In this document: positions 36,703 through 45,203 of the stretch, piece after piece
Position numbering within the stretch: position 1 is the stretch's first letter
How the letters are laid out: each line of letters opens with the position of its first letter
Source of the DNA: Cyclobacterium sp.
GTDB taxonomy: Bacteria; Bacteroidota; Bacteroidia; Cytophagales; Cyclobacteriaceae
Assembly (NCBI RefSeq): GCF_014762705.1
Contig: NZ_JABURL010000065.1
Coordinates: 1-64,000 of the forward strand
Length of the DNA stretch: 64,000 nt
Direction: 5' to 3'
Notes under the pieces: generated by a model
Database searches by the model: none
What the model saw: only the letters and a program-made list of their open reading frames with translations
Told to the model about the DNA's origin: nothing
Position numbers and translations under genes: made by a program

Positions 36703-37101
36703 ATGAGGTTAAAAGAAATCAATGTATCAGGCTTTATAAAATCGGTATTGTTTTTTTCCTTATTGTTTATTAGTTGTAAAGAATATCCAATTCTACATCA
36801 GTTTGAATCAGAGACAGATGTGCCTATAAGAGAATACATTAACAATTTTGAAAATAAGGTTTTCTATGCGTATTCAACCGAAAAAGATGCGTATATTATT
36901 GATAATGTAGATAAAAACATTCCTATAAACTTTAGCGAGAGACTTGGATATTGGAAACTATCTGATGGAAAAATAACCTCAATTCTTCCAGAGGATATTG
37001 TTCAAGAAATTCATGGCAAGCTACTTTTTAATGGAGAACTTAAGACAGGAGGATTCCTTGTCGTTAAATTCCATTCTAATGGAAATCTAATGGAAAAATA
37101 G
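36703..37101 (+). CDS. Hypothetical small lipoprotein
   Basis: Not recognised. From ATG at 36703 it has 132 residues, beginning with a lipoprotein signal (MRLKEINVSGFIKSVLFF, then LLFISC). The rest is hydrophilic (YPILHQFES to GNLMEK) with no domain I can name. A TTG seven codons upstream is in frame but unlikely. It lies in a gene-poor, AT-rich stretch with two other small lipoprotein or secreted ORFs, which may be accessory or decaying DNA. Confidence 0.55.
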   Translation: MRLKEINVSGFIKSVLFFSLLFISCKEYPILHQFESETDVPIREYINNFENKVFYAYSTEKDAYIIDNVDKNIPINFSERLGYWKLSDGKITSILPEDIVQEIHGKLLFNGELKTGGFLVVKFHSNGNLMEK

Positions 37102-37409
37102 GTGTCATTAAGGGTCAATAAACGTTTTTGTGTGGTTTCATAAAAATATATAGCCCTTCAATTCAAGAAATTGGTTGTAGAAATGATTTTTAGCCTTTGT
37201 CGAGGAAATCCTATACAATTTGTTTACTCACAATCTCATTTGGTCCGCAGCTTATCCCGGACCTGTTGCCTTTGCAGTCCATAAAGGGGCAAACAAGAAC
37301 AAGGAATTTTTACAAATTGAAGAGATTAAACTTTTTTCTGGAATTATTTTTCTTCTTCTCAAACATTTTTGTTAAACCATAGTTCATTAAATATTAAACA
37401 AATTATACC
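37102..37409. other. 308-nt gene-poor stretch with a start-less coding-like frame
   Basis: No complete gene. From about 37195 a frame without start codon reads about 60 codons to a TAA near 37377, including LIWSAAYPGPVAFAVHKGAN, which looks protein-like and may be a remnant of a decayed gene. I could not assign it to a family. Confidence 0.3.
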
Positions 37410-37616
37410 ATGAAATTATCCTTCAAATACCTGGCAATAATTCTTTTTTTCTTTCTGATAAGTCAGAATGGAAATTCGTTTGCTTTTGACAATGAAGCTA
37501 AAAGCACTATTTTGTCAGGGATTGGGTATTTTTCCTGGGGAGACAGCTTTTTTTCTGAAAAAAACTACCTGAACCAATTGCTTGAACTACCACACACAAA
37601 AATTTTTGTTGAATGA
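37410..37616 (+). CDS. Hypothetical small secreted protein
   Basis: 68 aa, not recognised. It opens with a plausible signal peptide (MKLSFKYLAIILFFFLI, cleavage near NSFA) and leaves a mature part of about 43 residues (FDNEAKSTILSGIGYFSWG and so on). It may be a genuine small protein or the 5' remnant of a longer gene. A strong terminator follows 42 nt after its stop codon. Confidence 0.4.
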   Translation: MKLSFKYLAIILFFFLISQNGNSFAFDNEAKSTILSGIGYFSWGDSFFSEKNYLNQLLELPHTKIFVE

Positions 37617-37657
37617 TAATTATCTTTTAACAAACAATATTAACTAGGCCAATAGCT

Positions 37658-37701
37658 ATAACAAAGAAAGCGCATCACAATTGATGCGCTTTCTTTGTTA
37701 T
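37658..37701. terminator. Bidirectional terminator, 20-bp perfect stem
   Basis: Positions 37658-37677 and 37682-37701 form a perfect 20-bp inverted repeat around the loop CAAT, with the core AAAGAAAGCGCATCA pairing with TGATGCGCTTTCTTT. The stem sits between converging transcription units: the small + strand gene ending at 37616 and the minus strand lipoprotein ending at 37732. A/T-rich flanks in both directions suit a two-way terminator. Confidence 0.85.
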
Positions 37702-37731
37702 TTTCAGGAGGAAATGAACACCTCCAATTTA

Positions 37732-38691
37732 TTATTCCACATGTATGGTAAAGATTTCTTCTGTTGTATTTCCATTGCTGTCTTCTGCTCTAATGATCAA
37801 ATCCAGGTGATCTTCACCTGCAGGAACAATGATGGCATCATCTCCTGTCAATATTTTACTCAGGTCCAGCATTTCGTTGTGCGGCAAATCAGGACCATTT
37901 CCCTCGTCTATCCAGGCGGAGCTGCCCCACATTTTATCATAGAAATCTTCATCAGCAACACGGTGGTTGTGTCCATCGTCATCATGGCCATGATCATCTC
38001 CTTCTTCCGCAAGCCTGATCCAGAGAAAAGTAATGGCTGAGCTCAATTCATGCTCAGTCCTGGAGACTGTTCCCTGAACCTCCAGAGGCATTCCAGCGGC
38101 TGCTTCCAACTCTCCATCATGAAGATTGGAGATAGAAACCGCTGGTGCATAAGGAGTTCGGATTTGAATGGTTGCAATATAGCTGCTGCCATCAGCATAT
38201 CCGGTTTGGTTGCCAAAAATATCTGTGGCCTCAATACCCACATCGTAGGATCCGGCGATTACAGGCCCGCTTAAAGTGGAATTGGTTCCAGCCCAATAAA
38301 TATCAGAACTGGAGGCATCAATGTTTATCCTGGTACTTCCTTCAGGAAATCTAAAATCAGGGTTTTCTGCTGTTGGACTATAAATATTATTTATATCCAG
38401 ACGGGCAAAAGTATTGCTTACCCGGGCATGGCTGTGTCCATCGAAATTGGCATGCACATTAACTCTCACCTGTCCTATACCTGAAAGATCTTCCACAGAA
38501 AACCGAACGTGCATGTGATCAGAATTTACACCATAATCCTCTCCATTTTCTGGTTCTATATGATCACTACCTTCCGCAGGGTCAATAACAGGTGCAGCCA
38601 GGTCGTTGGGTTGTTCTTCTGCCGGTTCACAAGCAAGCATAAAAGCAAATGCAAGGCCCAAAACTAAGTACGTTGGTTTGTTAAATTTCAT
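37732..38691 (-). CDS. DUF4625 domain lipoprotein, likely metal-uptake partner
   Basis: 319 aa from ATG at 38691 (an ATG at 38700 adds three residues). Lipoprotein signal MKFNKPTYLVLGLAFAF ends in MLAC. Two Ig-like DUF4625 repeats follow (about 35-165 and 170-315), each with metal-friendly His residues (DHMHVRFSVEDL, HANFDGHSHARV), and an acidic His-rich loop DDHGHDDDGHNH at about residues 233-244. The upstream gene on the same strand encodes a TonB receptor of metal-uptake type, 122-131 nt away. A role in binding zinc or another transition metal at the cell surface is inference from composition and context. The His-rich loop is the strongest clue. Confidence 0.78.
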   Translation of the reverse strand: MKFNKPTYLVLGLAFAFMLACEPAEEQPNDLAAPVIDPAEGSDHIEPENGEDYGVNSDHMHVRFSVEDLSGIGQVRVNVHANFDGHSHARVSNTFARLDINNIYSPTAENPDFRFPEGSTRINIDASSSDIYWAGTNSTLSGPVIAGSYDVGIEATDIFGNQTGYADGSSYIATIQIRTPYAPAVSISNLHDGELEAAAGMPLEVQGTVSRTEHELSSAITFLWIRLAEEGDDHGHDDDGHNHRVADEDFYDKMWGSSAWIDEGNGPDLPHNEMLDLSKILTGDDAIIVPAGEDHLDLIIRAEDSNGNTTEEIFTIHVE

Positions 38692-38723
38692 GTTAATCAT
38701 TATGGATGTGAGTTAAATTATTG

Positions 38724-38772
38724 CAGAACTATTACTTGTACAATATGATTGCAAATGCATTAATGTTGCAAT
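38724..38772 (-). promoter_or_regulatory. Probable promoter and TTGCAA operator of the DUF4625 gene
   Basis: On the minus strand a TTG (38752-38754) is followed after 20 nt by TAGTTCTG (38724-38731), one mismatch from the Bacteroidota TAnnTTTG box. The TTG lies inside ATTGCAA (38748-38754 on +), which has a perfect inverted partner TTGCAAT at 38766-38772 (11-nt spacer). The TonB receptor promoter also has TTGCAA over its -33 box. Confidence 0.5.
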
Positions 38773-38822
38773 AATAAAATATATCAGGCAAACTTCCTAA
38801 AATTGAAAACAAAAAATTAAGC

Positions 38823-41198
38823 TTATTTAATATGGAAAGGGATTTTCAGGTTGATGTTGACATTTCTTCCCTGTTCAGGGAGATTGAGTAACCTGTATCT
38901 GCTGAGGTGGTTGTAGTAAAATGTATCCAGGAGGTTTTGACCACTGATTTGAAGTTTCCAATCCTGATTTCCGACAGGTACCTCCCATCCCAAACCAGTG
39001 TCCAGCAGGCCGTAACCATCTGTGACGCGTTCATTTCTATCCACTCTTTCCTGAGTTGCTACATGCCTGTATTCCAGGTATATATATCCGTTTTTAAAAA
39101 AGCGTGAAAAACCGGCTGGCAGGGTCCATTCCAAACCTGAAAGCAGGCTTGCAGGAGGGGTCAGGGGCAGAGGAAGTCCACTATCCAGATTGTAGTTGTA
39201 AACGTACTCAGCTGCCATTGTAGCCTTCAATGATTTGAAGAGAACCCATTGCAACTTTAATTCAGCGCCAGAAAAAAAGGCATCGTTCTGCCGGTATTCC
39301 CAAAGGGTGCCTGCAGCTGGTAAAGTGGAAAACCTGCCGGTAGGGGCCAGGTAGATATAACCATCATAATAGGAAATAAAAGGACTAAAGCCTACCAGAA
39401 AATTATCTTTGGAGTAGGTATAATTCAAGTCAGCCTGAAAACTCCGTTCGCTATTCAGATTGGCATCTCCCACTTCATGTCTGAAATTTCCATGATGTAC
39501 ACCATTGGTAGCCAATTCTATGGGAGTAGGGATGCGGTAACTGCTTCCCAGATTTAGCTTGAAATTGTTTTTTTCATCTATAATCCAGGATAATCCCGTT
39601 GAGCCACTGAGGTTAAAGAAATTTCGGTTGATGTCGGGATTACGTTGGGTGGTTTCTCCTGTTGGGTTAAGCGAATTGTCATAAACGGGTTGATAGTGGG
39701 CTTGGATATCGTGCATGGCTCCATCCAAACGAAGACCTGCGTTGACGATAAAGTTGTCTTGCCAACGGTATTCATGGAAATAAAACAGGCCGGAACTCAG
39801 AGACTGAAAATCCGGAAGCAGGAATTCGAAACCCCCGAATTTATTTTCCATCCATGCAGATTGGAAACCTATGATGGATTGATGGTCTTGGTTAATATGG
39901 TAGTTGAACCTGACATTGGCGGTATAGGTATCCAAAAACAGGGCCAGGGCAAGATTTCCTTCTGGCGTGGGGCCGACGCCATGAATATGTGGCAAGGATT
40001 CTTCAAGCCTGTTGTTTCTTTGATAGCCCAGGTCAATTTCCAACCAGTTTTTATTCAATTGTATATTGGTATTGGAGATGACCTTTAAGTGCATATTGTC
40101 ATGTCTGGGGTACTCAATATTCCCATAGGAGCCATTGTGCCGGAGGTTGTAACTGTTTGGAATACCTACTGCCCCTGTAAATATTCCCGCTGTTTGGTTA
40201 AATTGACTAATGGTTAGGGTGGATTTACCCCAATCTTTTCTCAAACCGGCCATGAAGGAAAAGTGTCTTTCTTTTCCTGCCGTATTTTTTAGCCGGTTAT
40301 CATAGACAGGCAATTCAAATCCGGCATAGACAAAGCGATCAGCAGGCACCCGGTAATCCTGAAAATTCTGTAGGGTAACCCGAGCCTTGAAAACAAAATC
40401 ATTTTCATTCCCTTCCACCATGGCAGAATGGCTGCGCATGTTGTTATTGGTTCGGTAACTGTTGATCAGGTGGCCCTGAAGGGTACCTTCTTCCGGAAGT
40501 GGAGCTGGAGAAATATTAATTACCCCGGACATGCCATCTGACCCATATATCAAAGAGGCAGGCCCCTTGACAATTTCCACCCTATCAACATCAAAAGGGT
40601 CGATTTCAAGGCCATGGTCAGCTCCCCATTGCTGTCCTTCCTGTTTGATTCCCCTGTCATTGACCATGATACGGTTGAAACTCATGCCCCTGATGACGGG
40701 TTTACTGATTCCCACTCCGGTGTTGATGGTACTGATGCCGGGAAGTTTCTCCAATGCATTGGAGAAAGTGCCTGAATTGTTTTTCTCAATAAAATCCCGG
40801 TCCACCACTTCGATGGTTTGGGATTGCTCTATGGGTCCGTTTTTAAAGGGATTGGCTTCTATTGTAAGTGATTGCAGGGTAATGGCAGTTTCTACCATAG
40901 TAAAATTGAGTTCCAAATCTTCTGATTCCAAATTAATGGTTTTGGTCAGTGATTTGTACCCAATATGGGTAATGTGCAAGTGGTAACTCCCAGGATTTAG
41001 TCCTTTTATACTAAATGTGCCATCCAAAGATGCTGCAGTCCCTTTTCCTAATTCATGTACCAGAATACTTGCGGGCAAGGGCTCACCCGATTCATCTACT
41101 ACCTTTCCTTTTACAGTATAGGTTTGCTTTTCTTGTGCAAATACTAAAATAATGGGGAATAGAAATAGACAAAAACAGAATAGAAAGATATTTTTCAC
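38823..41198 (-). CDS. TonB-dependent outer-membrane receptor, probable metal (zinc-type) uptake
   Basis: 791 aa, starting with GTG at 41198. Signal peptide (MKNIFLFCFCLFLFPIILVFA), a carboxypeptidase-D-like domain (about 25-110, GEPLPASILVHELGKGTAASLDG), TonB plug (about 120-230, LEKLPGISTINTGVGISKPVIRGMSFNRIMVNDRG and GPASLIYGSDGMSGVINI), then a 22-strand barrel ending LPEQGRNVNINLKIPF. It lacks the SusC features and has no SusD partner. Length and the ELATNGVHHGNFRHEVGDANL and LPEQGRN stretches resemble ZnuD-like receptors. Next to a His-rich lipoprotein, transition-metal import is the likely role; copper, iron or nickel are alternatives. Confidence 0.88.
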   Translation of the reverse strand: MKNIFLFCFCLFLFPIILVFAQEKQTYTVKGKVVDESGEPLPASILVHELGKGTAASLDGTFSIKGLNPGSYHLHITHIGYKSLTKTINLESEDLELNFTMVETAITLQSLTIEANPFKNGPIEQSQTIEVVDRDFIEKNNSGTFSNALEKLPGISTINTGVGISKPVIRGMSFNRIMVNDRGIKQEGQQWGADHGLEIDPFDVDRVEIVKGPASLIYGSDGMSGVINISPAPLPEEGTLQGHLINSYRTNNNMRSHSAMVEGNENDFVFKARVTLQNFQDYRVPADRFVYAGFELPVYDNRLKNTAGKERHFSFMAGLRKDWGKSTLTISQFNQTAGIFTGAVGIPNSYNLRHNGSYGNIEYPRHDNMHLKVISNTNIQLNKNWLEIDLGYQRNNRLEESLPHIHGVGPTPEGNLALALFLDTYTANVRFNYHINQDHQSIIGFQSAWMENKFGGFEFLLPDFQSLSSGLFYFHEYRWQDNFIVNAGLRLDGAMHDIQAHYQPVYDNSLNPTGETTQRNPDINRNFFNLSGSTGLSWIIDEKNNFKLNLGSSYRIPTPIELATNGVHHGNFRHEVGDANLNSERSFQADLNYTYSKDNFLVGFSPFISYYDGYIYLAPTGRFSTLPAAGTLWEYRQNDAFFSGAELKLQWVLFKSLKATMAAEYVYNYNLDSGLPLPLTPPASLLSGLEWTLPAGFSRFFKNGYIYLEYRHVATQERVDRNERVTDGYGLLDTGLGWEVPVGNQDWKLQISGQNLLDTFYYNHLSRYRLLNLPEQGRNVNINLKIPFHIK

Positions 41199-41233
41199 AA
41201 ATCTGAAGGATGATTTAAACCGTAATTCGGTTA

Positions 41234-41264
41234 CAAAGGTATCCTTAAATATCTATTCTTGCAA
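41234..41264 (-). promoter_or_regulatory. Bacteroidota-type promoter of the TonB receptor gene
   Basis: On the minus strand TTG (41262-41264) is followed after 20 nt by TACCTTTG (41234-41241), an exact TAnnTTTG match. The TTG is the first half of TTGCAA (41259-41264), the motif shared with the DUF4625 promoter. Transcription would start near 41227, about 29 nt before the GTG start. Confidence 0.65.
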
Positions 41265-41293
41265 CAATATGGCAGCGGAAGACAAGTTGCCTG

Positions 41294-41506
41294 CTATTTA
41301 GTTTTGAGTCTGTCAAGAAGATGTTCGAGGCCATTGAGTCTGATTTCATACATGGTTTCCAGCCAAATGCCCAATTTTCCTTCCGGAAATCCTTTTCTTT
41401 TAAACCAGATCAGGTAATGCTCAGGGATATCACAGATCAATTTGTTTTTATATTTCCCAAAAGGCATTTTTTTGGATACCAGGTCCAGGAGGATATTTTG
41501 ATCCAT
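41294..41506 (-). CDS. DUF3820 family protein
   Basis: 70 aa, typical length for DUF3820, formerly annotated as a putative quorum-sensing-regulated virulence factor. The signature MPFGKYKNKLICDIPEHYLIWFKRKGFPEGKLG is plain and NGLEHLL follows near the end. The fold relates to small nucleic-acid-associated domains, but function is unproven. It lies 6 nt after the membrane protein gene on the same strand and is probably cotranscribed with it. Confidence 0.87.
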   Translation of the reverse strand: MDQNILLDLVSKKMPFGKYKNKLICDIPEHYLIWFKRKGFPEGKLGIWLETMYEIRLNGLEHLLDRLKTK

Positions 41507-41512
41507 AAGTTA

Positions 41513-41944
41513 TTAATTCAACCAGGCATTCCAGGGGATCCTGCTCAGAATAAGAATAAAAGCAATTCCATAAAACATGTAAATGCTTCTAAAGCGGCTT
41601 CTACTTTCTGTTAGTTTTTTGGCCCTGCTATAGCCGATGGTGATCAGGGCTACTGCCAATATATTAATTAAAGGATGCTCCAAGGCATATAAGCGGCTCA
41701 AGCTATCTCCCATGGCCTCCCCACTCAGATTTGAAAATCCCAAAGGGCTTAAAAAATACAAGACAATGCCTATCAATAATTGTATATGTGCCAGTATCAT
41801 TCCTATCAATCCAAATTTACGGTCTTTTTCCCCAAATTCTTTTCCGCTCAATGCTCCAAAAAGTGCTAAAATAAAACTGAAGATAATTCCTGCCAGTACG
41901 AGGTATGCCAGATAGGAATGAAGGTGTTGGAATCCGGTGGTCAT
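41513..41944 (-). CDS. Conserved four-helix membrane protein with conserved histidines
   Basis: 143 aa with four hydrophobic segments. Conserved-looking His residues sit near helix ends (QHLHSYLAYL, LAHIQLLIGIVLYF, LEHPLINI), an arrangement seen in cytochrome-b-like heme proteins. Homologues in Cytophagales are, as I recall, often labelled cytochrome B or, misleadingly, ribosomal protein L27. Heme binding is inference. Transcribed divergently from the MFS gene across a 300-nt region. Confidence 0.72.
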   Translation of the reverse strand: MTTGFQHLHSYLAYLVLAGIIFSFILALFGALSGKEFGEKDRKFGLIGMILAHIQLLIGIVLYFLSPLGFSNLSGEAMGDSLSRLYALEHPLINILAVALITIGYSRAKKLTESRSRFRSIYMFYGIAFILILSRIPWNAWLN

Positions 41945-42244
41945 ATTTTTAATGGTTTTCTTTTACAAAAGTCTAAATAAAGAAAAAAAAACCAGTCCAC
42001 CATTAAAAAAGCAGGTCTTTGTATCAAAATTATTTACTTCTATACTCAAATTTGAGTAGGCAAATTGGGATTATTCCAGCTGAAGGCCTTATAAGCTCTT
42101 CTTTCATTTTATATAATATCTAGGAATTATCTTTCATCTTTCTTTGGTTTGGTTTTTTGTAAATGTATTTTTTGGTAATTTCACAAATTATATTTCCATT
42201 TTCCCCAAAAGGCTTTTTATAAATTTGCATAAATCACAGCTGCG
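41945..42244. other. 300-nt divergent intergenic region with a 16-bp palindrome
   Basis: No gene. It separates the minus strand membrane protein from the + strand MFS gene. It holds the perfect palindrome TACTCAAATTTGAGTA at 42043-42058 and a TAAATTTG box at 42220-42227, suitable as the -7 element of the MFS promoter (transcription start near 42234). No clear TTG lies at the right distance upstream of that box. Confidence 0.55.
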
Positions 42245-43525
42245 ATGAATTATTGGAATTTTATATTGGAAAACAGGAGACTTTTGGCATTCGGGCTATT
42301 GATGACCTGTTTATCCGGGTATGGTCAAACCTATCTTTTGGCTTTGTATGTGCCTTATCTGATAGAGGAATTTTCGCTCCAAAATGCGCAGATCAGTGTT
42401 TACTATATGGTAGCAACCATTGGAAGTGCCTTTCTTTTGCCGCAGGTTGGAAAATACATAGATCAAATAAGCCTAAAAAAATATACCCTCCTGGCTACCC
42501 TGGTCTTTTTAATGGCCCTGGTTTTGATGAGTTTAAATCATTATTGGTACCTGCTTCCGGTAGCTTTTTTTGGCTTGCGAATTGCCGGACAAGGACTTTT
42601 TAGTCATATTGCCATTACCAGCATGTCCAAGTATTTTTTAAAGGGCAGGGGCAAGGCCATCAGTTTGGCTTCCCTGGGGCATCCCTTTGGTCAGGCTATT
42701 TTGCCCATTTTGGTGGTGGCATTAATCAATATTTTCGGATGGAGAGAATCCCTTATGGTAAATGCGGCCATAGTCTTATTAGTGGTGCCTATATACCTGT
42801 ATTTTTTTATTGATGAAAAAAACCTTGTGGTCCATGAAGAAACTGCAGCTATAGGAAAGGATGGTTCAAAAAAGGAAGTTTCCCAATGGGAAATCCTCAA
42901 ATCTGGTTCTTTTTGGTTGCTTGCTCCCAACCTGTTTGTGCTTTCTTTTACCGTCACAGGCTTGTTTTTTTATCAGTTTGCCATTGCTGATTTTAAGGGG
43001 TGGACACTGGAATGGATGGCTGTAGGGCTTACCTTCTATGCCATCGCTGGCTCCATGGCCATTTTGTTTGCAGGCCCCCTGATTGATAAGTTTTCAGCAA
43101 GAAAATTTTTTCCATTTTATTTGATACCCTTTCTCTTTGCCATCCTGTTTATTTGGTTGTTCAATGATCAGCTGGTCATTTTTCCTTACATGATTTTGAT
43201 GGGTGCCTCAGCAGGATTTGGCAATGCCATCATGTCTGCCCTGCAGGTGGAATTGTTTGGGGCCACTTTTATTGGCAAGGTAAGAAGTATTTTTGCATCC
43301 ATCATGGTGCTTAGCTCTGCTGTGGGACCTGCTGTATACGGTGTAGTTGTAGATGCAGGATTTAGCTTTGATGTAATCTTTATTGGCTCTACTGTTTTGA
43401 TTTTATTGGTTATTATTCAGTCTTTTAGGATTATACCTGATTTTACTTATGCCAAGATGAAATATAAATTTAAAAAGCGGCACAGGAGGTTTGACTTTTT
43501 CAATATATTCAATTTAAAGCATTGA
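42245..43525 (+). CDS. MFS transporter
   Basis: 426 aa with about 12 membrane segments in two halves of six, joined by a polar loop (about 190-220). The N-terminus LLAFGLLMTCLSGYGQTYLLALYVPYLIEEF and the SHIAITSMSKYFLKGRGKAISLASLGHPFGQ stretch are of the kind seen in monocarboxylate and related MFS porters; GNAIMSALQVELFGATFIGKVRSIFASIMV lies in the C-terminal half. The last 30 residues are basic and cytoplasmic (KYKFKKRHRRF). Stands alone with its own promoter. Substrate unknown. Confidence 0.9.
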   Translation: MNYWNFILENRRLLAFGLLMTCLSGYGQTYLLALYVPYLIEEFSLQNAQISVYYMVATIGSAFLLPQVGKYIDQISLKKYTLLATLVFLMALVLMSLNHYWYLLPVAFFGLRIAGQGLFSHIAITSMSKYFLKGRGKAISLASLGHPFGQAILPILVVALINIFGWRESLMVNAAIVLLVVPIYLYFFIDEKNLVVHEETAAIGKDGSKKEVSQWEILKSGSFWLLAPNLFVLSFTVTGLFFYQFAIADFKGWTLEWMAVGLTFYAIAGSMAILFAGPLIDKFSARKFFPFYLIPFLFAILFIWLFNDQLVIFPYMILMGASAGFGNAIMSALQVELFGATFIGKVRSIFASIMVLSSAVGPAVYGVVVDAGFSFDVIFIGSTVLILLVIIQSFRIIPDFTYAKMKYKFKKRHRRFDFFNIFNLKH

Positions 43526-43599
43526 GCTTCTCCTGTTTATGCAGAAGAGTTATAATAAAAAAAATTACCCTGCTGAAAGCGGATAAACCCGATGAATTT

Positions 43600-43629
43600 T
43601 TGTGTTCTATCCCAATGAATTTATATTTG
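43600..43629 (+). promoter_or_regulatory. Consensus Bacteroidota promoter of the small membrane protein gene
   Basis: TTG at 43600-43602, 19-nt spacer, then TATATTTG at 43622-43629: an exact match to the Bacteroidota primary sigma factor consensus (TTG, 19-21 nt, TAnnTTTG). The predicted start near 43636 leaves a 13-nt leader before the ATG at 43649. It supports both the phylum assignment and the reality of the 73-aa gene. Confidence 0.7.
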
Positions 43630-43648
43630 CAATAACAAAAAAATAGCC

Positions 43649-43870
43649 ATGCAAACATTTGTAGCTCTCCTGATATTTACTTGCTGTTATGGTCTACTTT
43701 TTCTTTCCATGTTTCCGGTGAAGCAGTTCAAAAAATTCAACAAGATTACCCAATCTGCAAAAAATACGATCTATAAACAATATGACCTGACCTGGCCTTA
43801 TTTTCTTTCCTTTTTAGGAGGTTATATTGTGGCCTCTTTTATGGTTTATCTTATTCAGGATTCTATATAG
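43649..43870 (+). CDS. Hypothetical small two-helix membrane protein
   Basis: 73 aa, family not recognised. Two membrane segments (VALLIFTCCYGLLFLSMF and FLSFLGGYIVASFMVYLI) flank a basic loop (KQFKKFNKITQSAKNTIYKQYD). A consensus promoter lies directly upstream, which argues that it is expressed. It ends 7 nt from the convergent argH gene with no terminator in between. Confidence 0.65.
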   Translation: MQTFVALLIFTCCYGLLFLSMFPVKQFKKFNKITQSAKNTIYKQYDLTWPYFLSFLGGYIVASFMVYLIQDSI

Positions 43871-43877
43871 CCGCTGT

Positions 43878-45203
43878 TTATTGCCAGAGCTTCTCTTCCG
43901 CCTGGATGGCTTTTGAAAAGTCAATACCCGACGCCTTCATCTTCTCCTTGATTTCTTCCAAACAGAGGTTGCCAATACTACCCTCATGGGTGTGTTTTAC
44001 TTTGGTACCCGGAGCGAAGTTGTCTTTTTCTATATCCATTCCGACTTTTTTGTAGGCATCCCTGAAGGGCATTCCTTCCAGCACCAAACGATTCACTTCT
44101 TCAACACTAAATAAATAGGCGAAAAAATCATTGTCCAGCAGATTCTTTTTAACCTTTATGTTTTCCAACATCAAACGGGCGATTTTCAGGCTGTCATTTA
44201 ATTGTTCAAAGGCTGGAAAAATCGTTTCTTTTAACAATTGCAAGTCCCGGTGGTACCCTGTACTCAGGTTGGTCAACAGCATCATGATACTTTGAGGGTA
44301 AGCCTGGATCTGGTTGGTTTTAGCCCTGATCAGTTCAAATACATCCGGATTTTTCTTGTGCGGCATGATACTGGAACCAGTGGTCAGTTCATCCGGAAAA
44401 TGGATAAAACCAAAGTGCTGGTTCATGTACATGATGGCATCTGTAGCCAGGCGGTTTAAAGTTCCGGCTGTACCAGCAAGCGCGAAGGATAGGAATTTTT
44501 CAGTCTTTCCCCGGCTATTCTGGGCGTTGATCACATTGTAATGCATGTCAGCGAAGCCCAGTAATTCAGTAGTCATGGTTCTGTTTAAAGGAAAGGAGGA
44601 GCCATATCCCGCTGCTGAGCCCAAAGGATTGCGATTGACCAAAGCATAGGCCGATTGCCAAAGATGCATGTCCTCTGCCAATCCTTCGGCCAGGGAACCA
44701 AACCAAAGTCCAAAAGAGGAAGGCATGGCCAACTGGGTGTGCGTATAGCCAGGCATCAGGTCATCCTTGTGCTTTTCGGCAAGGTCCACCAATAAATCAA
44801 ATAGGTTTTGGGTTTCCTCTACGGTTTGCTGGATAGCATGCCGGTAATACAGCTTCAAATCCACCAAAACCTGGTCATTTCTAGACCTTCCGCTATGGAG
44901 TTTTTTGCCTATATCGCCATAGCGTTCTGTCAACAAAAATTCTACCTGGCTGTGCACATCCTCCACGCCTGGAGCAATGGTAAATATGCCTTTTCGTATT
45001 TCTTCCCGGATTTCCTTAAGCCCTTTAATCAGTACCTGCAGTTCTTTTTCGGTCAACAGGCCTATTGAAGCCAACATATGGGCATGTGCCATGGATCCGC
45101 TTACATCAAAAGGTGCTAATATAAGATCAAACTCCGGATCCCTGCCTATGGTAAAGGTTTCAACTTCCTTTTTGCTGGTTTTGTCTTTTTGCCAAAGTTT
45201 CAT
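43878..45203 (-). CDS. argH: Argininosuccinate lyase
   Basis: Last step of arginine synthesis: argininosuccinate to arginine and fumarate. 441 aa. The fumarase/aspartase superfamily signature GSSIMPHKKNPD is complete, with HSRSRNDQV and TPGYTHTQLAMPSSFG regions (here PGYTHTQLAMPSSF) and the N-terminal FDVSGSMAHAHML. The start codon overlaps the stop of the upstream deacylase gene (ATGA). It is the distal gene of the eight-gene arg operon. Confidence 0.96.
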   Translation of the reverse strand: MKLWQKDKTSKKEVETFTIGRDPEFDLILAPFDVSGSMAHAHMLASIGLLTEKELQVLIKGLKEIREEIRKGIFTIAPGVEDVHSQVEFLLTERYGDIGKKLHSGRSRNDQVLVDLKLYYRHAIQQTVEETQNLFDLLVDLAEKHKDDLMPGYTHTQLAMPSSFGLWFGSLAEGLAEDMHLWQSAYALVNRNPLGSAAGYGSSFPLNRTMTTELLGFADMHYNVINAQNSRGKTEKFLSFALAGTAGTLNRLATDAIMYMNQHFGFIHFPDELTTGSSIMPHKKNPDVFELIRAKTNQIQAYPQSIMMLLTNLSTGYHRDLQLLKETIFPAFEQLNDSLKIARLMLENIKVKKNLLDNDFFAYLFSVEEVNRLVLEGMPFRDAYKKVGMDIEKDNFAPGTKVKHTHEGSIGNLCLEEIKEKMKASGIDFSKAIQAEEKLWQ

